From assembly GCA_946482375.1 (NCBI GenBank), contig CAMLRH010000018.1, forward strand, positions 1 to 18,573: a stretch of 18,573 bases of DNA, in the 5' to 3' direction. This DNA comes from an uncultured Caulobacteraceae bacterium. GTDB lineage: Bacteria; Pseudomonadota; Alphaproteobacteria; Caulobacterales; Caulobacteraceae. Within the stretch, counting starts at the first letter, position 1, and each line of letters starts with the position of its first letter. The position numbers and the translations under genes are program-made. Shown here one piece after another: positions 7,632 through 14,799 of this stretch. Below the pieces are notes generated by a model. That model saw only the letters and a list, made by a program, of their open reading frames with translations, made no database searches and had not been told where the DNA came from.

Positions 7632-8147
7632 ATGAGCGCGGGGATGAAGACGAAGTCCGACCTCCTCGCTTTCTTCGATGCGCAGGGCATCGAACACACC
7701 ACCGTCGACCACCCCGCCGTGTTCACGGTGGGCGAGGGCGAGGACATCAAGACGGCGTTGCCGGGCACCCATACCAAGAACCTGTTCCTCAAGGACGCCA
7801 AGGACCAGCTTTGGCTGATCTCAGCCGAGGGCCACGCCCAGATCGACCTGAAGCGGCTGCCCGCCGTCATCGGCTCGGCGCGGCTGTCGTTCGGAAACGC
7901 GGCGCTGATGGAGGAGACGTTGGGGGTGACGCCGGGCTCGGTGACCGCGTTCGGATTGATCAATGACAAGGACCATCGCGTGCGCTTCGTGCTGGATGCG
8001 ACGCTGGCCGACGCCGGGATCGTCAACTTCCACCCGCTGACCAACACGGCGACGACCGGGGTGTCACAGACCGGGTTTAGAAAGTTTCTGGTCGCGCTGG
8101 GCGTCGAGCCGCTGGTTGTCGACTTCGCGGCGATGGCCGTGCGTTGA
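7632..8147 (+). CDS. ProXp/YbaK-type aminoacyl-tRNA deacylase (prolyl-tRNA synthetase associated domain)
   Basis: A 171-residue free-standing editing domain expected to hydrolyse mischarged tRNA-Pro (Ala-tRNA-Pro in the ProXp-ala branch) in the cytosol. Family features seen are the N-terminal helix [26 protein letters not shown], the segment [16 protein letters not shown] with the lysine expected to be essential (K49 from this start), and the C-terminal [24 protein letters not shown] and [13 protein letters not shown]. The frame is open further upstream to 7533, but that region covers the intergenic gap and the start of the divergent gene, so ATG 7632 is preferred. ATG 7644 (residue 5) is an alternative and would number the lysine K45, the number I recall for the Caulobacter enzyme. 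That recollection is not verified here. The exact tRNA substrate is inferred from the family. Confidence 0.88.
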   Translation: MSAGMKTKSDLLAFFDAQGIEHTTVDHPAVFTVGEGEDIKTALPGTHTKNLFLKDAKDQLWLISAEGHAQIDLKRLPAVIGSARLSFGNAALMEETLGVTPGSVTAFGLINDKDHRVRFVLDATLADAGIVNFHPLTNTATTGVSQTGFRKFLVALGVEPLVVDFAAMAVR

Positions 8148-8228
8148 ACACGGCCGAACTTGCGACCATGTTACGGCCTTTGGCGTTGAAAGGTGCGCGG
8201 GGCCCCCGCGCGGGAGACGGGACGGCGT

Positions 8229-9134
8229 ATGACCCTTATCGGTGACACCCAGACGGCCAGCGCTAACGGCGCCGGCGGCCACATCAAGGAAGGCTCCGAC
8301 GCCACCTTCGTGGCCGATGTGGTCGAGGCCTCGAAGACCCAGCCGGTCATCGTCGACTTCTGGGCGACCTGGTGCGGACCCTGCCGCCAGCTGACCCCGG
8401 CGCTGGAGAAGGCGGTCAACGCCATGGGCGGCGCGGTCAAGCTGGTGAAGATCGACGTTGACAAGAACCCCGCCTACGCGGGCCAGCTGCGCGTGCAGTC
8501 GATCCCGACGGTCTACGCCTTCGTCGACGGCCAGCCGGTCGACGGCTTCATGGGCGCCCTGCCCGACAGCCAGGTGAAGCAGTTCGTCGAGAAGCTGGTC
8601 GGCCCGCCGCCCGCTTCCGACATCGACCAGCTCATCTCCATGGGCAAGGAGTCCATGGACCTCGGCGACACCGGCGGCGCGGCGCAGGCCTACGCACAGG
8701 CGCTGAACCTCGACCCCACGAACATCAAGGCCATCGGCGGGCTGGCCCGCTGCTACATCGCCGGCGGCGACAACGAGCGCGCCGCCGAGGTGGTCGCCAT
8801 GGCGCCCGCGGATGCGAAGGACCCCGACCTCGACGCGGCCCGCGCGGCGCTGGCGCTTGCCGAAGGCGGCGCCGCCGAGACCGCCGAGTTCGACCAGCGG
8901 CTGGCCAGGGACGCCAACGACCACGACGCCCGCTTCGAGCTTGCCAAGGCGCTGGCCGGGCAAGGCCGTCTGGACGAGGCCGCCGATCACCTGCTGACCA
9001 TCATCGAGCGCGACCGCGAGTGGAACGAGGACGCGGCGCGCAAGCAGCTGCTGACGATCTTCGAAGCGGCGGGCCCGACGTCCGACGTGGCCAAACAGGG
9101 CCGGCGGCGGTTGTCGTCGATCCTGTTCTCATAG
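8229..9134 (+). CDS. cnoX: CnoX/YbbN-type chaperedoxin (thioredoxin domain plus TPR)
   Basis: A 301-residue cytoplasmic protein. Residues about 20-125 form a thioredoxin domain with active site WCGPC (W48, C49, C52) in VDFWATWCGPCRQLTP and the cis-proline loop SIPTVYAF. The remainder is TPR-like helices (DLGDTGGAAQAYAQALNLDP, IKAIGGLARCYIAGGDNERAAEV, RFELAKALAGQGRLDEAADHLL). This matches YbbN/CnoX proteins, which hold unfolded clients and protect them from over-oxidation. E. coli CnoX lacks the full CXXC pair, whereas Caulobacter-type CnoX keeps WCGPC and, as I recall the literature, is redox-active. The frame extends upstream to a GTG at 8193, but that codon lies in a GC-rich hairpin (8195-8211), so ATG 8229 is chosen. 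It heads a probable operon: the LON-domain gene starts 14 bases after its stop and Trm112 follows. Confidence 0.9.
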   Translation: MTLIGDTQTASANGAGGHIKEGSDATFVADVVEASKTQPVIVDFWATWCGPCRQLTPALEKAVNAMGGAVKLVKIDVDKNPAYAGQLRVQSIPTVYAFVDGQPVDGFMGALPDSQVKQFVEKLVGPPPASDIDQLISMGKESMDLGDTGGAAQAYAQALNLDPTNIKAIGGLARCYIAGGDNERAAEVVAMAPADAKDPDLDAARAALALAEGGAAETAEFDQRLARDANDHDARFELAKALAGQGRLDEAADHLLTIIERDREWNEDAARKQLLTIFEAAGPTSDVAKQGRRRLSSILFS

Positions 9135-9147
9135 GAGCCCGGCGGCG

Positions 9148-9804
9148 ATGCCCGGATACCGCAAGGCGGCCGATCTGCCGAAGGTGATCCCGGTCTTTCC
9201 GCTGGACGGCGCGCTGTTGCTGCCCGGCGGGCGCCTGCCGCTCAACATCTTCGAGCCGCGCTATCTCAACATGGTCGACGACGCCATGGCCGGCGACCGC
9301 ATGATCGGCATGGTCCAGACGCGCGGCGGCGATCGCGAGCGCCCCAGGCTGGCGCCGGTGGGCTGCGCCGGGCGGATCACCAGCTTCGCCGAGACCGGCG
9401 ACGGCCGCTACCTGATCACCCTGACCGGCGTGTGCCGCTTCAAGCCCGGCAAGGAGCTGCCGGTGCAGACGCCCTACCGGCAGGTGACGGCCGACTTCGA
9501 TCTCTATGAGAGCGACCTCGCCGAAGCCACGGCCGGGGACCTCCTCAACCGCACCATGTTCTTCGATGTGCTGAAGGCCTACCTCGACCGGCGGGGCCTT
9601 GAGGTCGATTGGGAGTCCGCCAAGGCCGCGCCGCCCGACGCGCTGGTCAACAGCCTGGCCATGGGCCTGCCCTTCGACGCCGCCGAGAAGCAGGCGCTGC
9701 TCGAGGCCTATTCCATCGCCGACCGGCGGGATGCCCTGATCGCGCTCCTGGAGATCGACTCCGCCCTGCCGGACGACGATGACGAGCCGCCTTCGGTGCA
9801 GTAA
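9148..9804 (+). CDS. Stand-alone LON substrate-binding (N-terminal) domain protein
   Basis: A 218-residue protein consisting of the LON N-terminal fold only. The opening KVIPVFPLDGALLLPGGRLPLNIFEPRYL is the family signature, followed by DRMIGMVQTRGG and CAGRITSFAETGDGRYLITLTGVCRF. No AAA+ Walker motifs and no Ser-Lys protease dyad are present, so it is not a Lon protease. The C-terminal third is helical (FDAAEKQALLEAYSIADRRDALIALLEID). The function of such proteins is not firmly known, and substrate recognition or protein-quality roles are suggested by homology to Lon. It follows the chaperedoxin gene by 13 bases with AGGAG upstream of ATG 9148, and Trm112 starts 9 bases later, indicating one transcript. 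Confidence 0.9.
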   Translation: MPGYRKAADLPKVIPVFPLDGALLLPGGRLPLNIFEPRYLNMVDDAMAGDRMIGMVQTRGGDRERPRLAPVGCAGRITSFAETGDGRYLITLTGVCRFKPGKELPVQTPYRQVTADFDLYESDLAEATAGDLLNRTMFFDVLKAYLDRRGLEVDWESAKAAPPDALVNSLAMGLPFDAAEKQALLEAYSIADRRDALIALLEIDSALPDDDDEPPSVQ

Positions 9805-9813
9805 CAAGCGTCC

Positions 9814-10011
9814 ATGACCGAGCTCATCACCGCCGAGATCGACCCGCGCCTCCTCGAAGTGCTGGTCTGCCCCGTGACCCACGGCGCGCTGGAATACGAC
9901 CGCGAAAAGGCCGAGCTCATCAGCCGCTCCGCCCGCCTCGCCTACCCCATCCGCGACGGCGTGCCGGTCATGCTCCCGGAAGAGGCGCGGGAGCTGGGCG
10001 AGGGCGAGTGA
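9814..10011 (+). CDS. Trm112 family protein
   Basis: A 65-residue protein with the bacterial Trm112 pattern: [18 protein letters not shown], then [28 protein letters not shown]. Only one cysteine is present, so the zinc site of eukaryotic Trm112 is not retained. In eukaryotes and archaea Trm112 activates methyltransferases acting on tRNA, rRNA and release factors. The partner of the short bacterial form is not established in this window. It is the last gene of the cnoX - LON-domain - Trm112 run, and its stop is directly followed by the inverted hairpin element at 10012-10109, which may end the transcript. Confidence 0.88.
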   Translation: MTELITAEIDPRLLEVLVCPVTHGALEYDREKAELISRSARLAYPIRDGVPVMLPEEARELGEGE

Positions 10012-10109
10012 GTGCGTCCTTCGACACGGCGCTGCGCGCCTGCTCAGGATGACTATCTTCTGAGTTAGTCATGGTGAGCAGGGCCGTAGGCCCGTGTCGA
10101 ACCACGCAC
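10012..10109. repeat. BIME-like inverted pair of hairpin units (44-nt arms)
   Basis: Two 44-base units in inverted orientation (10012-10055 and 10066-10109) are separated by 10 bases and fill the gap between the convergent Trm112 and hydroxylase genes. They agree at 35 of 44 positions. Shared blocks include TTCGACACGG, TGCTCA and ATGACTA. Each unit folds on itself: GGCGC-tgc-GCGCC in the left and GGGCC-gta-GGCCC in the right, with outer TCCT/AGGA and TGGT/ACCA pairs. The differences are mostly paired, compensatory changes. It resembles dispersed REP/BIME elements and could act as a bidirectional terminator or mRNA-end protector. Confidence 0.85.
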
Positions 10110-10111
10110 AG

Positions 10112-11365
10112 CTACAGGGCTTCCCCGCGCAGCAGTCGCGGCAAGTCCCCCACCGCACCGCCGGCTTCCTGCATGAAGTAGCGGCGGGCGGGGCCGATGC
10201 GGTTGACGACGGCGAGGCCCGCGCCGCGCGCGAAGCGGAGCAGCGGGTTGTCGTTGGAGAACAGCCAGACGAAGGCGTCCATGCCCGCCGCCAGCATGGT
10301 GTTGTCGAAGCGCCGCCAGGCCGCGTAGCGCTCCAGGACGGCCAGCGAGCCGATGTCTTCACCGAGACGGGTTGCTTCGACCAGGACTTCGGCCAGCGCG
10401 GCGGCGCCCTTGAGGCCGAGATTCAGGCCCTGGCCGGCGATCGGGTGAACGCCGTGGGCGGCGTCGCCGAGCAGCGCGATGCGTGGCGCGACCAGCCGCT
10501 CGGCCAGCGCCAGCGACAGGGGGTAGGTGAAGACCGGGCCCTCGACGGTCAGCTCGCCGAGGAAGGCGCCGAAACGGCGGACGAGGTGGGCGTGGAAGAC
10601 CTCGGGCCGGGCGGTCTTCAGCGCCTCTCCGCGACCGGCCTTTTCGGTCCAGACAAGGCTGGCCCGGTTCCCGGTCAGCGGCAGGATGGCGAAGGGGCCG
10701 CCGGGCAGAAAGTATTCGTGGGCGACACCCTGGTGCGGCTGCTCCATATGGACCGTCGCGACGACGCCGGTCTGCTTGTAGTCCCAGCCGACGACGCCGA
10801 TGCCGGCCTCGCGGCGCACCACCGAACCCCGGCCCTCGGCGCCCACGATCACCGGCGCGGTCAGCACGCGCCCATCGGCAAGGGTGACCTGCGCGTGGCC
10901 GGGCAGCGCCTCGACCCCGGCGACGCTGGCCGGGGCCAGAACCTCGATGCCGGCGTCCTTCACGGCCTGCGCGAGCCCGGCGCGGATGTGGCGGTTCTCG
11001 AGCAGGTAGCCGAGCGGCTCGCCTTCGGTGCGGCCGGCGATCTCGGCGGAGTCGAAGCGCAGGAAGAAGGGGAAAGCCGACGCCGCCGAGGCGCCGGGCG
11101 AGCGGCCGTCGGTGACGAGGATCTGCTCGATGCGCTGGGCGTGGGGCTCCAGCATCGGCGCCAGACCCAGCGCCCGCCACTGGCGGAAAGAGGCGAAGGC
11201 GATGGCCGAGGCGCGGCCGTCGAAGGTCGGCGCCAGCTGCGCGTCGAACGGCATCGGGTCGATGAGAACGGCCTTCAGCCCGCCGCTGTTCAGCGCTAGC
11301 GCGAGGGTCGCACCGGCGATGCCGGCGCCGGCGATGATCACGTCCGCGTCGTGGGTCTGGGCCAT
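10112..11365 (-). CDS. UbiH/UbiF/VisC/COQ6-family FAD-dependent hydroxylase
   Basis: A 417-residue flavin monooxygenase, most likely a ring hydroxylase of ubiquinone biosynthesis acting at the membrane. From the chosen ATG the N-terminus carries the dinucleotide-binding motif GAGIAG (13-18). The middle shows the DG-type motif [18 protein letters not shown], and the C-terminal part has the second FAD motif [23 protein letters not shown], which is highly characteristic of UbiH/COQ6 enzymes. The frame runs 42 codons further upstream to 11491, but that would overlap ftsK and has no family similarity, so ATG 11365 is preferred. Alphaproteobacteria divide ring hydroxylation among UbiH, UbiF, UbiL and UbiM types with differing specificity. 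The exact ring position cannot be decided, so no symbol is given. It is divergent from ftsK, with 100 bases between starts. Confidence 0.9.
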   Translation of the reverse strand: MAQTHDADVIIAGAGIAGATLALALNSGGLKAVLIDPMPFDAQLAPTFDGRASAIAFASFRQWRALGLAPMLEPHAQRIEQILVTDGRSPGASAASAFPFFLRFDSAEIAGRTEGEPLGYLLENRHIRAGLAQAVKDAGIEVLAPASVAGVEALPGHAQVTLADGRVLTAPVIVGAEGRGSVVRREAGIGVVGWDYKQTGVVATVHMEQPHQGVAHEYFLPGGPFAILPLTGNRASLVWTEKAGRGEALKTARPEVFHAHLVRRFGAFLGELTVEGPVFTYPLSLALAERLVAPRIALLGDAAHGVHPIAGQGLNLGLKGAAALAEVLVEATRLGEDIGSLAVLERYAAWRRFDNTMLAAGMDAFVWLFSNDNPLLRFARGAGLAVVNRIGPARRYFMQEAGGAVGDLPRLLRGEAL

Positions 11366-11400
11366 CGCAGCGGTATGGCGGGTTCGGGGCGGGAAGGAAA

Positions 11401-11416
11401 GTAAACGCCCCTTAAC
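11401..11416 (+). promoter_or_regulatory. CtrA-like box in the ubiH-family/ftsK divergent promoter region
   Basis: GTAA (11401-11404), seven bases, then TTAAC (11412-11416) matches the Caulobacter CtrA consensus TTAA-N7-TTAAC at all but one position. It lies 50 bases upstream of ftsK. A GATTC (GANTC, the CcrM methylation sequence) follows at 11451-11455. In this GC-rich context a TTAAC box is unlikely by chance, but binding is not shown. Confidence 0.4.
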
Positions 11417-11465
11417 CCTCTTCCTGCACGACTGCGGGTTCGAGTGTTTCGATTCGAGGTTTTCG

Positions 11466-13784
11466 ATGGCCAGAGCGGCGCCGCGCAGCACGTCTGAGAT
11501 GATCTGGGAGCTGGTGCGCTACGGCTGGACGCGGCCGGTCACCGCGCGGCTGCGGGGTGCGCTGGTGGCGCTGGCCGGCGGGCTGCTGGTCGTCGCCTTC
11601 GCCACCTACAACGCCGCCGATCCGTCATGGAACGCCGCTTCCGTTCGCGCGCCGACCAACGCGCTCGGCATGACCGGGGCGCTGATCGCCGACCTCTTTG
11701 TGCAGTCGCTGGGACTGGCCGCCTGGGCGGCGGCGCTGATGATGGTGGTGTTCGGCGTCAACCGACTGGCCGATGGCGCGCCCGACGCCTCGCGCGGCGC
11801 GGTCCGCAGGCGGGCGCTAGTGTCGCTCGTAGGCCTCGCGGCGCTCGCAGGCGTTCTAGCGGCCCCCCGGCCACCGGCGGCATGGCCGCTGGCGAAGGGG
11901 CTGGGTGGTCTTTGGGGCGACGGGCTGTTGAACGGCCTTTCCGGCCTGATCGCCATGACTACCGTACCGGGCGCGACGATCATCGCCGCCGTCCTGCTCG
12001 GCCTGATCGCCGCCTTCGCGCTGGCCTTCGCCATGGGGCTGAACCGCCAGTCGGCGGCCGACTGGTGGTCGCGCGTCACGGCCAAGCCGACGCCCACCCC
12101 CGTGCCCGTCCGCGCCAAGGTCGCCCGCGCGCCGCGCGTCCGCATCGACGACCAGGACGGCGAGGACGAAGAGGTCGAGGACAACCGGCCGCTGGAAATC
12201 CGCCAGCCCAGCAAGCCGCTGGCCAAGGAATCCGGCCGCGAGAGCCGCGAGAAGCAGGCCGCCTTCGACTTCATCAAGCCGGGCGGCTTCCGCCTGCCCG
12301 AGCTGGCCATGCTGGCCAAGCCCAAGCCCCGCGCCGCTTCCTTCGACGAGGGCGCGCTGCGCCAGAACGCGCGGCTGCTGGAAAGCGTGCTGGCCGAGTT
12401 CGGCGTACGCGGCCAGATCGACCAGATCCGGCCCGGCCCCGTCGTCACCCTCTACGAACTGGTCCCGGCGCCGGGCGTGAAGCACGCCCGCGTCGTGGCG
12501 CTGTCGGACGATATCGCCCGCTCGATGAGCGTGTCAGCCTGCCGCGTGGCGGTGGTCTCGGGCCGCAACGCCATCGGCATCGAGCTGCCGAACGCGCGGC
12601 GCGAGACGGTCTATCTGCGCGACCTGCTGGCCAGCACCGACTACGAAAAGGCCTCGCAGGTGCTGCCCATGGCGCTCGGCGAAACCATCGGCGGCGAGCC
12701 CTACATCGCCGACCTGGCCAAGATGCCCCACCTGCTGATCGCCGGGACCACCGGCTCGGGCAAGTCGGTGGGCGTCAACGCCATGATCCTGTCGATCCTC
12801 TACCGCCTGCCGCCCGACAAGTGCCGCTTCATCATGATCGACCCGAAGATGCTGGAGCTGTCGGTCTACGAGGGCATCCCGCACCTGCTGGCGCCGGTGG
12901 TCACCGATCCCAAGAAGGCGATCGTGGCTCTGAAGTGGACGGTTCGCGAGATGGAGGACCGCTACCGGCGCATGTCCAAGATCGGCGTGCGCAACGTCGC
13001 CGGCTACAACGAGCGCGTCGCCGAGGCCGCCGCCAAGGGCGAGCACTTCGAACGCACGGTGCAGACCGGTTTCGACGAGAACGGCCGCCCGATCTACGAA
13101 AGCGAGAAGATCCGGCCTGATCCCATGCCCTATCTCGTCGTCGTCATCGACGAGGTCGCCGACCTGATGATGGTCGCGGGCAAGGACATCGAGGGCGCGG
13201 TGCAGCGGCTGGCGCAGATGGCGCGGGCCGCCGGCATCCACCTGATCATGGCCACGCAGCGGCCGTCGGTCGACGTCATCACCGGCACCATCAAGGCCAA
13301 CTTCCCGACCCGGATCAGCTTCCAGGTCACCTCCAAGATCGACAGCCGCACCATCCTCGGCGAGCAGGGCGGCGAGCAGCTGCTCGGGCAGGGCGACATG
13401 CTCTACATGGCCGGTGGCGGGCGGATCACCCGCCTGCACGGGCCCTTCGTGTCCGACGACGAGGTCGAGGCGGTGGCCAAGTTCCTGCGCGAGCAGGGCG
13501 CGCCGCAGTACCTCGAGGAGGTTACCGCTTCGCCCGAGGAAGACGAGGACGGCGAGTTCGAATTCGGCGGCGGCGGCGAGGGGTCGAACGACCTCTACGA
13601 TCAGGCGGTCGCGGTCGTCACCCGCGACGGCAAGGCGTCGACCAGCTACATCCAGCGCAGGCTGCAGATCGGGTACAATCGCGCCGCCTCGCTGATGGAA
13701 CGCATGGAGAAAGAGGGCGTTGTTGGCCCCGCAAACCATGCGGGCAAGCGCGAGATCCTAGCGGGTCCGCCGCCCCACCTCTAA
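11466..13784 (+). CDS. ftsK: DNA translocase FtsK
   Basis: A 772-residue septal DNA pump that clears chromosome termini and activates dimer resolution during division. The first about 200 residues hold four membrane segments ([69 protein letters not shown]). A short charged linker follows. The alpha/beta motor domain contains Walker A GTTGSGKS (K433) and Walker B VVVIDE (D562), with [19 protein letters not shown] nearby. The last about 70 residues are the gamma winged-helix domain ([26 protein letters not shown]) that reads KOPS-like sequences. The open frame extends upstream to 11028, antisense to the hydroxylase gene. ATG 11466 is chosen because GAGG precedes it and membrane helices follow. 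The linker is much shorter than in E. coli FtsK, which is typical of alphaproteobacteria. The stop codon lies inside a perfect palindrome. Confidence 0.96.
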   Translation: MARAAPRSTSEMIWELVRYGWTRPVTARLRGALVALAGGLLVVAFATYNAADPSWNAASVRAPTNALGMTGALIADLFVQSLGLAAWAAALMMVVFGVNRLADGAPDASRGAVRRRALVSLVGLAALAGVLAAPRPPAAWPLAKGLGGLWGDGLLNGLSGLIAMTTVPGATIIAAVLLGLIAAFALAFAMGLNRQSAADWWSRVTAKPTPTPVPVRAKVARAPRVRIDDQDGEDEEVEDNRPLEIRQPSKPLAKESGRESREKQAAFDFIKPGGFRLPELAMLAKPKPRAASFDEGALRQNARLLESVLAEFGVRGQIDQIRPGPVVTLYELVPAPGVKHARVVALSDDIARSMSVSACRVAVVSGRNAIGIELPNARRETVYLRDLLASTDYEKASQVLPMALGETIGGEPYIADLAKMPHLLIAGTTGSGKSVGVNAMILSILYRLPPDKCRFIMIDPKMLELSVYEGIPHLLAPVVTDPKKAIVALKWTVREMEDRYRRMSKIGVRNVAGYNERVAEAAAKGEHFERTVQTGFDENGRPIYESEKIRPDPMPYLVVVIDEVADLMMVAGKDIEGAVQRLAQMARAAGIHLIMATQRPSVDVITGTIKANFPTRISFQVTSKIDSRTILGEQGGEQLLGQGDMLYMAGGGRITRLHGPFVSDDEVEAVAKFLREQGAPQYLEEVTASPEEDEDGEFEFGGGGEGSNDLYDQAVAVVTRDGKASTSYIQRRLQIGYNRAASLMERMEKEGVVGPANHAGKREILAGPPPHL

Positions 13785-13802
13785 AGCACGCGTGCTTTAG
13801 AG
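13779..13802. repeat. 24-bp perfect palindrome spanning the ftsK stop codon
   Basis: CTCTAAAGCACG (13779-13790) is followed immediately by its exact reverse complement (13791-13802). The ftsK TAA is at 13782-13784, so the element contributes the last codon and stop. The centre is ACGCGT. A short AT-rich run (AATTTTCT) follows, so with the next hairpin it could act in transcript termination. Confidence 0.85.
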
Positions 13803-13816
13803 AATTTTCTAAGGAT

Positions 13817-13839
13817 GGAGCGCGCCGAAGGCGTGCTCC
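13817..13839. repeat. GC-rich hairpin in the ftsK-lolA gap
   Basis: GGAGCGCGCC, loop GAA, then GGCGTGCTCC form a 10-bp stem with one G-T wobble. It sits 15 bases after the ftsK palindrome. No U-run follows. Together they occupy the first third of the 172-base gap between ftsK and lolA (13785-13956). The rest of that gap shows no gene I can support, only the AAGGAG ribosome-binding sequence of lolA at 13943-13948. Confidence 0.6.
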
Positions 13840-13956
13840 GGGCCGCCTCCAGATGAACGACCAGTCATCCTGGCGCCGCATTACCGCCAAGCTGCGGTCA
13901 TTTGCGTGTCGATGAGCCGGTCCATAAGTGGAGGCGTAGATAAGGAGTCTCTGCTT

Positions 13957-14586
13957 ATGACCATCCTTGCGACACGCCGCGCCGCCCTCATGGGCATGGC
14001 CGCCGTCATCGCCGCGCCGATGCCGGCCTTCGCGCTGACCGCCTCCGAGCAGGCGCTGGTCAACAAGGCCGTCGCCTACCTTCAATCCATGAAGTCGGTG
14101 AAGGGCCGCTTCGTGCAGACCGATGCGCGGGGCGTGACGACCCAGGGCTCGATCTACCTGCAACGTCCGGGCAAGGCGCGCTTCGCCTATGACGCGCCCT
14201 CGGGCATGACCGTGGTGTCCGACGGCTCGAGAGTGTCCGTTTCGGACAAGCGGCTGAAGACCTTCAACCAGTATCCGCTGTCGTCGACGCCGCTGGCGCT
14301 GCTCTTGGCGCGCGAGGTGCGGCTGGATCGCGGCGTTCAGGTCACCAAGGTCGAGAAGCTGGCCGACGGCTTCCGGCTGACGGCCCGCGACGCCCGCAAG
14401 AAGACGCGCGGCCACATCACGCTCACCTTCGCCGACAGTCCGACGCGGCTGGTCAGCTGGGTGGTGACCGACGCTCAGGGCGGCTCCACGCGGGTGCGGC
14501 TGACCAACCTTCAGCCGGCCAGCAACCCGGCCTCGCTGTTCGTCATGAAGGACCCGCGGCCCAAGGGCGGCTCACGCCCGATGTGA
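13957..14586 (+). CDS. lolA: Outer-membrane lipoprotein carrier protein LolA
   Basis: A 209-residue periplasmic chaperone that takes lipoproteins from LolCDE and delivers them to the outer membrane. The N-terminus is a signal peptide (RRAALMGMAAVIAAP, with a likely cut after PAFA). The mature part shows LolA features: YLQSMKSVKGRFVQTDARG, IYLQRPGKARFAYD, VVSDGSRVSVSDKRLKTFNQYPLSSTPLALLL and a beta-rich C-terminal half. ATG 13957 is selected over an in-frame start at 13906 because AAGGAG lies 9 bases upstream and the signal peptide begins there. The ftsK-lolA-xth order is familiar in alphaproteobacteria. Here lolA is separated from ftsK by 172 bases with palindromes, so it may have its own promoter. 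Confidence 0.92.
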   Translation: MTILATRRAALMGMAAVIAAPMPAFALTASEQALVNKAVAYLQSMKSVKGRFVQTDARGVTTQGSIYLQRPGKARFAYDAPSGMTVVSDGSRVSVSDKRLKTFNQYPLSSTPLALLLAREVRLDRGVQVTKVEKLADGFRLTARDARKKTRGHITLTFADSPTRLVSWVVTDAQGGSTRVRLTNLQPASNPASLFVMKDPRPKGGSRPM

Positions 14587-14623
14587 TAGTTACGCAACAG
14601 GCAAGCTTAGAAACGAAGTTGGC

Positions 14624-14653
14624 TTGACTTTTATCGCCACCAGTGGCCATTCT
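14624..14653 (+). promoter_or_regulatory. Candidate promoter and dyad upstream of xth
   Basis: TTGACT at 14624-14629 is a good -35 element. CATTCT at 14648-14653, 18 bases on, is a weak -10. Overlapping the expected -10 and start is an imperfect dyad at 14635-14666: CGCCA-cc-AGTGGC, loop CATTCT, GCCACT-ta-TGGCG. The dyad could be an operator. Promoter and operator roles are inferred. Confidence 0.35.
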
Positions 14654-14660
14654 GCCACTT

Positions 14661-14782
14661 ATGGCGAGGGGCGTCCGATGGCGCGCTTCGTTACCGTGCC
14701 GGATCCTATCCCCTCCCGGTGGCGGCTGAGACATGACCTTGCAGGCCCCGGAGGCGATCCCCTCGCTCCGGGGCCTTTTCTT
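14661..14782 (+). ncRNA. Candidate small RNA or attenuating leader upstream of xth
   Basis: About 120 bases lie between a possible promoter and a strong intrinsic terminator, with no convincing protein. The 5' part folds as AGGGG (14667-14671) with CCCCT (14710-14714), GTCC (14673-14676) with GGAT (14701-14704), and GGCGCG (14680-14685) with CGTGCC (14695-14700) around the loop CTTCGTTAC. A linker follows, then the terminator hairpin. C-rich stretches TCCCCTCCC (14709-14717) and the terminator loop TCCCC resemble the anti-Shine-Dalgarno loops of alphaproteobacterial trans-acting sRNAs. It could instead be the lolA 3' UTR or a transcriptional leader of xth. No Rfam family was recognised. Confidence 0.4.
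14744..14782 (+). terminator. Strong intrinsic terminator between lolA and xth
   Basis: GGCCCCGGAG (14744-14753) pairs perfectly with CTCCGGGGCC (14766-14775). The stem continues as CGA/TCG after one bulged G, giving 13 pairs around the loop TCCCC. It is followed by TTTTCTT. The hairpin ends 17 bases before the xth start, so it must end either the lolA transcript or a separate RNA, or attenuate xth. Confidence 0.85.
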
Positions 14783-14799
14783 ACCTATGTAGGCCGCCC

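Noticed and set aside
6701..8047. Minus-strand open frame (448 codons) covering the DUF6065-like gene and the ProXp gene
   Set aside because: It is out of frame with the convincing DUF6065-like protein and antisense to the ProXp-type enzyme.
10094..11299. Plus-strand open frame (401 codons) opposite the UbiH-family gene
   Set aside because: It is antisense to both FAD motifs, shows shadow composition and has no plausible domain.
12534..13739. Long minus-strand open frame (401 codons) opposite ftsK
   Set aside because: It is antisense to the FtsK motor domain. The His/Asp/Leu/Val-rich composition is typical of reverse-strand shadows.
13854..13916. 20-codon plus-strand open frame between ftsK and lolA
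   Set aside because: No ribosome-binding sequence precedes its ATG, and no conservation can be judged from this window alone.
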